Shown here piece by piece: positions 57,405 to 64,000 of a DNA stretch of 64,000 bases. Source of the stretch: Variovorax gossypii. Lineage in GTDB: Bacteria; Pseudomonadota; Gammaproteobacteria; Burkholderiales; Burkholderiaceae_C. Within the stretch, counting starts at the first letter, position 1. Each line of letters begins with the position of its first letter. The DNA lies in the NCBI RefSeq assembly GCF_003965815.1, contig NZ_RXOE01000001.1, positions 1,426,001 to 1,490,000 of the forward strand, in the 5' to 3' direction. Below the pieces are notes generated by a model that saw only the letters and a program-made list of their open reading frames with translations, did not search any database and was not told the DNA's origin. Both the position numbers and the translations under genes were made by a program.

Positions 57405-57806
57405 TTACTTGCTCGGAATCTGGCCCGCACCCGAAACAGGGGCTGCAGGAGCCGAAGCAGGAGCATTGGGAGCAGCAGCACCAGGAATTTCGTTGGCCGC
57501 ACCGGAGGTCGGCGCAGCAGGCGCACCCACCGTTGCACGCTCCAGAAGACTGCCGCCGCCAGCGGGACGCGCGTGGCTGAAATAGGCAAGCAGCAGCGTG
57601 CATGCGAAGAACACGGCAGCGAGCACCGCCGTTGTGCGCGAGAGGAAGTTGGCACTGCCGCTGGCACCGAACAGGCTGCCCGCGCTGCCGCTGCCGAAGG
57701 CCGCGCCCATGTCGGCACCCTTGCCGTGCTGGATCAGGATCAGGCCGATCATTGCGAGGGCAGCCAGCATCTGCACGCCGACCAGAAGGTTGAGGACCAG
57801 GTTCAT
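57405..57806 (-). CDS. secG: Preprotein translocase subunit SecG
   Basis: A 133-residue inner-membrane protein that assists SecYEG protein export. Two hydrophobic helices (VLNLLVGVQMLAALAMIGLIL and TTAVLAAVFFACTLLLAYF) flank the conserved loop QHGKGADMGAAFGSGSAGSLFG. The tail from about residue 80 is Ala/Pro-rich and longer than in E. coli SecG. It lies 37 bases behind tpiA, the usual arrangement. Confidence 0.95.
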   Translation of the reverse strand: MNLVLNLLVGVQMLAALAMIGLILIQHGKGADMGAAFGSGSAGSLFGASGSANFLSRTTAVLAAVFFACTLLLAYFSHARPAGGGSLLERATVGAPAAPTSGAANEIPGAAAPNAPASAPAAPVSGAGQIPSK

Positions 57807-57843
57807 TCGTTCTTACTCCTAATTTGATGCAGCCGTTGCGCGT

Positions 57844-58608
57844 TCAGCGCGCAGCGGCGGAAATGATCTGCAGAAAGTCGGGCGCCTTGAGCGATGCGCC
57901 ACCGATGAGGCCGCCATCGATGTCGGCCTGTGCCAGCAGCTCGGCGGCATTCGCCGCATTCATGCTGCCACCGTAGAGGATGCGGATGCCGGCGGCATGC
58001 TCGCTCGCCGCGTGATGCAGCTGTGCGCGCAGCACTGCGTGCACCGCCTGCGCCTGTTCAGGCGTAGCCGTCTTGCCCGTGCCGATGGCCCACACAGGCT
58101 CGTACGCCACGACGATCTCGCTGATGCAATGGCCGTTCACATGAATGACCGCAGCCAGCTGGCGCTTGACGACTTCTTCGGTCTGCCCTGCTTCGCGCTG
58201 TGCCAGCGTTTCGCCCACGCACACGATCGGCGTGATGCCGCCGGCCAGCGCCGCAGCCGTCTTGGCAGCGACCACATCGTCGGTCTCGCCGTGATACTGC
58301 CGGCGCTCCGAATGACCGACGATGGCATAGCGCACACCGAAGTCCTTCAGCATCGCGGCCGACTGCTCGCCGGTGAACGCACCTTGCGGATGCGCCGAAA
58401 TGTCCTGCGCACCGAGCCCCAGCGCCGGCGAACCCGCCAGCAGCGATTGCAGTTGCGCGAAGTAAGGCGCGGGCGCGCACAGGGCCACGTCGCAAGCCGC
58501 CGGGCTTGCGGCCAGGCCCTGCTGCAGGGCCTTCACCAGCGCCTCGTTGGCAGCCAGGCTGCCGTTCATCTTCCAGTTGCCGGCGATCAGCTTCTTCTTG
58601 GTTGTCAT
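57844..58608 (-). CDS. tpiA: Triosephosphate isomerase
   Basis: A 254-residue TIM-barrel enzyme interconverting glyceraldehyde 3-phosphate and dihydroxyacetone phosphate. Catalytic residues are Lys13 in GNWKMNG, the histidine in VGHSERR and the glutamate in [11 protein letters not shown]; the phosphate loop GGSMN is present. I choose ATG 58608 over an in-frame upstream start because it gives the standard N-terminus. Confidence 0.97.
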   Translation of the reverse strand: MTTKKKLIAGNWKMNGSLAANEALVKALQQGLAASPAACDVALCAPAPYFAQLQSLLAGSPALGLGAQDISAHPQGAFTGEQSAAMLKDFGVRYAIVGHSERRQYHGETDDVVAAKTAAALAGGITPIVCVGETLAQREAGQTEEVVKRQLAAVIHVNGHCISEIVVAYEPVWAIGTGKTATPEQAQAVHAVLRAQLHHAASEHAAGIRILYGGSMNAANAAELLAQADIDGGLIGGASLKAPDFLQIISAAAR

Positions 58609-58628
58609 CGCGTTCGTCTTCTCGTCAC

Positions 58629-59627
58629 TCACCATGTCAGCACGATCTTGCCGATGTGCTGGTTCGATTCCATCAGCGCATGAGCCCGGGCCGCGCCGCT
58701 GGGCTCACCTGCTGCAGCAAAGGTGCTATGGATCACGGGCTTGATCGCGCCGCTTTCCAGCAGCGGCCAGACCTTCTCGCGCAACGCCTTGGCGATGGCA
58801 CCCTTGAACGCCACCGGCCGCGGACGCAGCGTCGAGCCGGTGATCGTGAGCCGCCTGCGCAGCACGAGGCCCGCATTGATCTCGCTCTTCACGCCGCCCT
58901 GCACCGCGATGATGACCAGACGACCGTCTTCGGCCAGGCATTCGACCTCGCGCGCCACGTAATCGCCCGCAACCATGTCGAGCACCACGTCCACGCCCTT
59001 GCCACCAGTGAGCTTCTTCGCCTCTTCGACGAAGTCGCTCGTGCGGTAGTTGATGGCGTGGTCGGCGCCGAGCTTGAGGCAGGCTTCGCACTTGTCGTCG
59101 CTGCCGGCCGTGACGATCACGATGGCGCCGAGCGCCTTGGCGATCTGGATCGCCGTGACGCCGATGCCGCTCGAGCCGCCCTGGATCAGCAGCGTCTCGC
59201 CCTTCTGCAGGCGGCCGCGCTCGAACACGTTGCTCCAGACGGTGAAGAAGGTCTCGGGCAGCGACGCCGCCTCGAGATCGCTCCACCCCTTGGGCACGGG
59301 CAGGCACTGCGCCACGGGCGCCACGCACAGCTCGGCATAGCCGCCGCCGGCGATCAGCGCGCAGACGCGGTCGCCGACCTTGAAGCCCGCCTCGGCCAGC
59401 GCCGCGGCGTCGCCCGAGACGATCTCGCCAGCCACTTCGAGGCCTGGCAGATCGGACGCGCCCGGCGGCACGGGATAGTGCCCCTTGCGCTGCAACACGT
59501 CCGGACGATTGACGCCACTCGCCGCGACGCGGATCAGCAGCTCGCCCGCGCCCGCCACAGGGTCGGGACGCTCGGCGACGCGCAGCACCTCGGGGGCGCC
59601 GTACGAAGTGATTTCAATGGCTTTCAT
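58629..59627 (-). CDS. NAD(P)H-quinone oxidoreductase, zinc-free MDR family
   Basis: A 332-residue medium-chain reductase of the QOR/PIG3 type. It has the N-terminal GroES-like fold ([20 protein letters not shown]) and a Rossmann domain with [12 protein letters not shown]. The zinc-binding cysteines of alcohol dehydrogenases are missing, as expected. It reduces quinones with NADPH. Its position between pnp and tpiA is typical of the order in Burkholderiales. Confidence 0.92.
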   Translation of the reverse strand: MKAIEITSYGAPEVLRVAERPDPVAGAGELLIRVAASGVNRPDVLQRKGHYPVPPGASDLPGLEVAGEIVSGDAAALAEAGFKVGDRVCALIAGGGYAELCVAPVAQCLPVPKGWSDLEAASLPETFFTVWSNVFERGRLQKGETLLIQGGSSGIGVTAIQIAKALGAIVIVTAGSDDKCEACLKLGADHAINYRTSDFVEEAKKLTGGKGVDVVLDMVAGDYVAREVECLAEDGRLVIIAVQGGVKSEINAGLVLRRRLTITGSTLRPRPVAFKGAIAKALREKVWPLLESGAIKPVIHSTFAAAGEPSGAARAHALMESNQHIGKIVLTW

Positions 59628-59718
59628 GGTCTTTCGGCCTCCAACGCCCGCAGATGGGGCGAAGCTTGACGTTCAAAAGATAGCAGCGGCAGCCACAGGG
59701 ACCGCCGTTGCGCCCTTC

Positions 59719-62034
59719 TTACTCCTGAGGCTCGCGCGGGGCCTGCTGCGGCTGCTCGCCGGCAGGGGCTTCGCTGCGCGGCTGCTGTTGCTGCTCGCCG
59801 TTGAAGCGCGGTGCGCGTTCGCCGCGGTCGCCGCGATCACCACCACGGTCACCGCGATCGCCACGGTCGCCGCGTTCACGACGCTCGCCGCGGTCACCAC
59901 GGTCTTCGCGGGGCGGGCGCTCGCTGTATTCCATGCCGGCCGGACGCTCGGTCAGGGCCTTCATGGACAGCTTGACGCGGCCCTTCTCATCCGTTTCCAG
60001 GACCTTGACCTTCACGATCTGGCCTTCGCTCAGGTAGTCGGTCACCTTCTCGACGCGCTCGTGCGCGATCTGGCTGATGTGCAGCAGGCCGTCCTTGCCG
60101 GGCAGCAGGTTGATGAGCGCGCCGAAGTCCAGGATCTTGGTGACCGGGCCTTCGTAGACCTTGCCGATTTCGACTTCGGCCGTGATCTGCTCGATGCGCT
60201 TCTTGGCCAGCTCGGCCTTTTCCGGATCGGTCGAGGCGATGGTGATGGTGCCGTCTTCGTCGATGTTGATCGTCGTGCCGGTCTCTTCCTGCAGGCCGCG
60301 GATGACGGCGCCGCCCTTGCCGATCACGTCGCGGATCTTCTCGGGGTTGATCTTCAGCGTGGTCAGGCGCGGAGCGAACTGCGACACGTCGGCCTTGGCC
60401 TCGCCCATCGCTTCCTGCATCTTGCCGAGGATGTGCATGCGCGCTTCCTTGGCCTGTGCCAGTGCGACCTGCATGATCTCCTTGGTGATGCCCTGGATCT
60501 TGATGTCCATCTGCAAGGCGGTGATGCCGTTGGTCGTGCCGGCCACCTTGAAGTCCATGTCACCCAGGTGATCTTCGTCGCCCAGGATGTCGGTCAGCAC
60601 CGCGAAGCGGTTGTCTTCCTTGATCAGGCCCATGGCGATGCCGGCCACGTGCGCCTTCATGGGCACGCCGGCGTCCATCATCGAGAGGCAGCCGCCACAC
60701 ACCGATGCCATCGACGACGAGCCGTTCGACTCGGTGATTTCCGACACCACGCGAACCGTGTACGGGAACTCTTCCTTGTTCGGCAGCACGGCGACGAGCG
60801 CGCGCTTGGCCAGGCGGCCGTGGCCGATTTCGCGGCGCTTGGTCGAGCCCATGCGGCCCACTTCGCCGGTGGCAAAAGGAGGCATGTTGTAGTGGAACAG
60901 GAAGCGGTCTTCGTACTCGCCGGCCAGCGCGTCGATGCGCTGCGCGTCGCGTTCGGTGCCGAGCGTGGTGATGACCAGCGCCTGCGTTTCGCCGCGCGTG
61001 AACAGGGCCGAACCGTGGGTGCGGGGCAGCACCGAGTTGCGGATCTCGATGGGGCGCACGGTGCGCGTGTCGCGGCCGTCGATGCGGGGTTCGCCCGACA
61101 GGATCTGGCTGCGCACGATCTTCGATTCGATGGCGAACAGCAGGTCGCTGACCTTGCCGGAGTCGAATTCGGCACCTTCGGCCTTCAGGGCCTCGAGAAC
61201 GCTGGCGTTGGCTTCGCGCAGGGCTTGCGTACGTGCCTGCTTGCTGCGGATCTGGTAGACGGCGCGCAGCTTGTCTTCGGCCAGGCCCTTGACCTTGGCG
61301 ACGAAGGCCTCGTCTTCGGCGGGCGCCTGCCAGTCCCACACGGGCTTGCCGGCGTCGCGCACGAGTTCATGGATCGCGTTGATGGCGATGTTGGCCTGCT
61401 CGTGGCCGAACACCACGCCGCCCAGCATGATTTCTTCGCTGAGCTGCAGGGCTTCGGATTCGACCATCAGCACGGCGGCTTGCGTACCGGCGACGACGAG
61501 GTCCATCTGCGAATCCTTGCGGGCGGTCTGGCCCGGATTCAGCACGTACTGGCCGTTGATGTAGCCCACGCGGGCGGCACCGATCGGGCCGTTGAACGGC
61601 ACGCCGGAGATCGACAGCGCGGCGCTCACGCCGATCATGGCGGCGATGTCGGCGTCGACTTCGGGGTTCAGCGAGATCGTGTGGATGACCACATGCACTT
61701 CGTTCAGGAAGCCTTCGGGGAACAGCGGGCGGATCGGGCGGTCGATCAGGCGGCTGGTCAGCGTTTCGTGTTCGCTGGGCTTGGCTTCGCGCTTGAAGAA
61801 GCTGCCGGGGATCTTGCCGGCGGCGTAGGTCTTCTCGATGTAGTCGACGGTCAGCGGGAAGAAGTCCTGGCCGGGCTTGGCCGACTTGGAGGCGACCACG
61901 GTCGCGAGGATGACGGTGCCGTCGATGTCGACGAGCACTGCACCGCTGGCCTGGCGGGCGATTTCGCCCGTTTCCATGACCACGGTCTTGTCGCCCCATT
62001 GGAACGACTTGGTGACTTTGTTGAAGAGGCTCAT
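59719..62034 (-). CDS. pnp: Polyribonucleotide nucleotidyltransferase (PNPase)
   Basis: A 771-residue exoribonuclease that degrades RNA 3' to 5' with phosphate and can add tails. Two RNase PH cores flank a helical domain; the active second core includes [19 protein letters not shown] and [18 protein letters not shown] ([17 protein letters not shown]) and S1 ([18 protein letters not shown]) domains follow. From residue 701 a tail rich in Arg-Gly-Asp repeats and then Gln/Pro extends about 70 residues beyond the S1 domain. It follows rpsO, with a hairpin-rich leader between, as in E. coli where PNPase controls its own mRNA. Confidence 0.98.
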   Translation of the reverse strand: MSLFNKVTKSFQWGDKTVVMETGEIARQASGAVLVDIDGTVILATVVASKSAKPGQDFFPLTVDYIEKTYAAGKIPGSFFKREAKPSEHETLTSRLIDRPIRPLFPEGFLNEVHVVIHTISLNPEVDADIAAMIGVSAALSISGVPFNGPIGAARVGYINGQYVLNPGQTARKDSQMDLVVAGTQAAVLMVESEALQLSEEIMLGGVVFGHEQANIAINAIHELVRDAGKPVWDWQAPAEDEAFVAKVKGLAEDKLRAVYQIRSKQARTQALREANASVLEALKAEGAEFDSGKVSDLLFAIESKIVRSQILSGEPRIDGRDTRTVRPIEIRNSVLPRTHGSALFTRGETQALVITTLGTERDAQRIDALAGEYEDRFLFHYNMPPFATGEVGRMGSTKRREIGHGRLAKRALVAVLPNKEEFPYTVRVVSEITESNGSSSMASVCGGCLSMMDAGVPMKAHVAGIAMGLIKEDNRFAVLTDILGDEDHLGDMDFKVAGTTNGITALQMDIKIQGITKEIMQVALAQAKEARMHILGKMQEAMGEAKADVSQFAPRLTTLKINPEKIRDVIGKGGAVIRGLQEETGTTINIDEDGTITIASTDPEKAELAKKRIEQITAEVEIGKVYEGPVTKILDFGALINLLPGKDGLLHISQIAHERVEKVTDYLSEGQIVKVKVLETDEKGRVKLSMKALTERPAGMEYSERPPREDRGDRGERRERGDRGDRGDRGGDRGDRGERAPRFNGEQQQQPRSEAPAGEQPQQAPREPQE
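59815..59904. repeat. Low-complexity GDR-coding repeat in pnp
   Basis: About 90 bases of degenerate 9-base units (GGTCACCGC-like) encode residues 711-740 of PNPase, a run of Arg, Gly, Asp and Glu. It is coding, with varied codons, and not a CRISPR array. Confidence 0.8.
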
Positions 62035-62240
62035 GTTTTGCTCCTGTTTTGATAGCGAACTACACGGAGTCCGCAGGTGACGGAGGCTTCTCAGAACACG
62101 ATGCCATTCCAGCGAAGCTCGGGGAGAACTTCATTGGAATGACACAGCTTCGCTCTGTTTGGGCACTCCGAAAGTGGATCGCGAAGTAAAAAACGCCTGA
62201 GCTAGCGGACTAACCCAGGCGTTTTTTCATGCGATTTGGA
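62035..62240 (-). promoter_or_regulatory. pnp leader with overlapping inverted repeats
   Basis: Between rpsO and pnp, CATTCCA (62105-62111) pairs with TGGAATG (62135-62141), while CGAAGCT (62113-62119) pairs with AGCTTCG (62145-62151). The two pairings interleave, so they exclude each other or form a pseudoknot. With the terminator hairpin at 62188 this fits a regulated leader, as known for pnp autocontrol in E. coli, though the mechanism here is not shown. Confidence 0.45.
62188..62227 (-). terminator. Intrinsic terminator behind rpsO
   Basis: AAAAAACGCCTG (62188-62199) and CAGGCGTTTTTT (62216-62227) form a 12-bp stem with a 16-base loop and a T tract on the minus strand, 13 bases past the rpsO stop. 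It should end or attenuate transcription before pnp. Confidence 0.88.
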
Positions 62241-62507
62241 TTACTTGCGCAGACCCAGCTTGGCGATCAGCGCGGTGTAACGGTCGGCATCCTTGGACTT
62301 GAGGTAGTCGAGGAGCTTGCGACGGCGGCTCACCATGCGCAGCAGGCCGCGACGACCGTGGTGGTCCTTGGCGTGCGTCTTGAAGTGAGGGGTGAGCTCG
62401 TTGATGCGGGCGGTCAGCAGTGCGACTTGCACTTCGGGGCTGCCGGTGTCGTTGGCGGCGCGGGCGTTGTCCTTGACAACTTCGGCCTTGATGGAGGCTG
62501 CGATCAT
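62241..62507 (-). CDS. rpsO: 30S ribosomal protein S15
   Basis: An 88-residue ribosomal protein that binds 16S rRNA early in 30S assembly. The conserved [19 protein letters not shown] and [21 protein letters not shown] are complete. Start ATG 62507; one upstream in-frame extension lacks similarity. It is followed by a terminator and pnp. Confidence 0.98.
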   Translation of the reverse strand: MIAASIKAEVVKDNARAANDTGSPEVQVALLTARINELTPHFKTHAKDHHGRRGLLRMVSRRRKLLDYLKSKDADRYTALIAKLGLRK

Positions 62508-62595
62508 GTTGATTTCCTTGTTCCGGGATGTTTGACTTGCGGCGGGGACTGGAACTGCCCTCGCCGTGCGCCTTGCGGCATGCAAAGCCTTGGAA

Positions 62596-63543
62596 TTATA
62601 GCCCGACCGCCCTTCCCGGGCTTTTCGCCCCCTTGGAAGGCCCGGAAGGCCTTCCGTCGAGCGACGCCAGCCCCACCGCACCCAGCACGCAGGCGGCCCC
62701 GCCGATCTGGCCCGGGCTGATGCTTTCGCCCAGCCAGAGCGCCGCCAGCACCAGCGCCGAAACCGGCAGCACGGCGGTGAAAAGCGCCGCCTCGGCCCCA
62801 TTCAGCCGGGAAGATCCGGCGAACCACAGCACGAAGCCCAGCACCGTGGGCACCAGCGCGTAGTAGGCGACACCGGCCAGGGCGTCCGCAGGCAGGGGCT
62901 GCACCCAGGCCCGCTCGAACAGGGCGGGCACCAGCGACAGCAGCAGCCCGAAAGCCGTCATCAGCGTGGACAGCGCGAGCGGACTCACCGGCACCCGCAG
63001 CCGCTTGTTGAGCAGGATGAACATCGCCTCGCAGACCACGGCGCCCAGCACCAGCAGGTTGCCGATCAGCGCCGCAGGGGATTTCGAGTCCCCTGCCGAA
63101 ACCGCCCCCGCCCCAGGCCAGCTGATCGCCAGCACCCCGGCCGTCGCCAGCACGATGCTGCCCACCAGATACCGCCCCGGCCGCTCGCGCAGCGCGATCA
63201 CCGCCACCAGCGCCGCCACCGCCGGCAAGGTGCCCGCCACCACGCCCGCGCTGGCAGCCGGCGCCCAGCGCACGCCGAGGATCAACAGCACGGTGTAGCC
63301 CACGCTTCCCAGCCCGGCCTGGCACACCAGCAGCGCCAGGTCGCGCCGATCGGGCCTCGGCCACGGCGCTCGGGTCAGCCGCAGCAGCACCAGGAACACC
63401 GGCAGCGCCAGCGCGAAGCGCAGCGCGGTCGCGGTGAAAGGCGGCAGCCCCGCCGCGATGACCTTGCTGGCCACCACCGTGCTCCCGACCGTGACCATTG
63501 CCAGCGCGCAAAGCGCCATGCCTTTCAACCGTTGCGACGACAT
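62596..63543 (-). CDS. EamA/DMT family transporter
   Basis: A 315-residue inner-membrane protein with ten hydrophobic segments in two EamA repeats (first [20 protein letters not shown], second about residues 165-295 with the glycine-rich [22 protein letters not shown]). Members export amino acids or metabolites; the substrate is unknown. A short charged tail ([14 protein letters not shown]) follows the last helix. It stands between rpsO and the aminotransferase on the same strand, 88 bases before rpsO. Confidence 0.88.
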   Translation of the reverse strand: MSSQRLKGMALCALAMVTVGSTVVASKVIAAGLPPFTATALRFALALPVFLVLLRLTRAPWPRPDRRDLALLVCQAGLGSVGYTVLLILGVRWAPAASAGVVAGTLPAVAALVAVIALRERPGRYLVGSIVLATAGVLAISWPGAGAVSAGDSKSPAALIGNLLVLGAVVCEAMFILLNKRLRVPVSPLALSTLMTAFGLLLSLVPALFERAWVQPLPADALAGVAYYALVPTVLGFVLWFAGSSRLNGAEAALFTAVLPVSALVLAALWLGESISPGQIGGAACVLGAVGLASLDGRPSGPSKGAKSPGRAVGL

Positions 63544-63621
63544 CTCGGGCCTTTCCGAAAAGAAAACCCGAGCTTCGCGGCCCCTGCGCGCCGCGTATTG
63601 AACGAAATTGCAGCCGGCGTG

Positions 63622-64000
63622 CTACTTCTGCCGCGCCAGCCAGTCGCGCAGCCGCTCCACGCCCTTCTCCAGCCGCTGCGGGTCCTTCGAAGCGAAGCAC
63701 CAGCGCAGCCAGCCCTGCGCCTCGGGCGCGAAGGCATTGCCCGGCGCGAGGCCCAGGCCGGCCTCGGCCACCAGCCGCTTGGCCACCTCGAGCGAATCGC
63801 CGAAGCCTTCCAGACGGAAGAAGGCGTACATGCCGCCCTTGGCCGGCGCCACCTGCACGCCCGGCAGCGCAGCCAGCAGCGGCACCAGCGTGTCGCGGCA
63901 CTGCTTGAGGTGCGCCACCACGCGCGGCGTGATCTCGGCCGTGTGCTCGATGGCGGCGATGGCGGCGCGTTGCGTGAACACGCTGGCGCACGAGGTGTTG
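63622..64000 (-). CDS. Class I/II aminotransferase, C-terminal part
   Basis: The frame enters from the right edge; 125 residues to the stop at 63622 are visible. It begins NTSCASVFTQRAA and contains APAKGGMYAFFRLEG, then GLAPGNAFAPEAQGWLRWCFA, in which the arginine that binds the substrate carboxylate (RWCFA) is conserved. This is a fold-type I PLP aminotransferase of the aspartate or branched-chain type; the PLP lysine lies outside the window. The DMT gene follows after 78 bases. Confidence 0.9.
   Translation of the reverse strand, partial: NTSCASVFTQRAAIAAIEHTAEITPRVVAHLKQCRDTLVPLLAALPGVQVAPAKGGMYAFFRLEGFGDSLEVAKRLVAEAGLGLAPGNAFAPEAQGWLRWCFASKDPQRLEKGVERLRDWLARQK

Noticed and set aside
59815-59904. 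Regular short repeats that could suggest a CRISPR array
   Set aside because: The 9-base units have no spacers, lie in frame inside pnp and encode the GDR tail. No cas genes are present.

Overview
The window is a GC-rich, gene-dense chromosomal segment from a betaproteobacterium. The run rpsO-pnp-quinone oxidoreductase-tpiA-secG-tRNA-Leu-nuoA..N-DUF2818-NUDIX-DUF1178, a mutL-hydrolase-miaA neighbourhood and many Liv-type uptake genes point to Burkholderiales, family Comamonadaceae. Variovorax is my best guess, inferred from gene order and style and not from any search. I see no phage, plasmid, transposase or CRISPR array. Coding density is very high and many genes overlap by 4 bases (ATGA), so most blocks are operons.

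Layout. 1-6974: DedA fragment, GNAT, dienelactone hydrolase fused to an NTF2-like domain, mutL, lipoprotein hydrolase, miaA and a LolD-type ABC ATPase. 6991-15756 is an accessory stretch: a serine/threonine dehydratase; a GntR regulator, 2OG dioxygenase and SAF-oxidoreductase operon; an ECF42 sigma factor with its DGPF partner; and a divergent NAD/ADP-ribose island (NrtR-like regulator, DUF4291, NADAR, ADP-ribosylglycohydrolase). 15766-25325: a secreted serine hydrolase, a large FtsX-type permease, a papain-like unknown, a lipoprotein of the penicillin acylase family, an AttH/CrtC-like Tat protein and a YXWGXW protein. 25393-31389: a Liv-type ABC operon with two tandem, closely related binding proteins. 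31711-34198: a DUF1479 dioxygenase and an AGE-family epimerase. 34313-39320: a marR-nodT-emrA-emrB efflux operon, divergent from an ABCB-type exporter at 39397.

The right third (41203-62507) is conserved core: on the minus strand, rpsO and pnp, then quinone oxidoreductase, tpiA, secG, tRNA-Leu(GAG) and the full 14-gene complex I operon nuoABCDEFGHIJKLMN, followed by three small genes. A DMT exporter and the C-terminal part of an aminotransferase end the window.

The most interesting candidate system is 12820-15756. A Nudix-like sensor with a degraded catalytic box faces three genes, two of which belong to families that remove ADP-ribose; the third (DUF4291) is uncharacterised. Two dyads 24 bp apart sit in the promoter between them. 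Other points worth attention are a papain-like unknown with a plausible Cys/His pair, an ECF42 promoter with exact -35/-10 words, a Walker A Lys-to-Arg change in LivF, a His-rich loop in NuoL, and parts of an AttEFGH-like transporter scattered along one strand.
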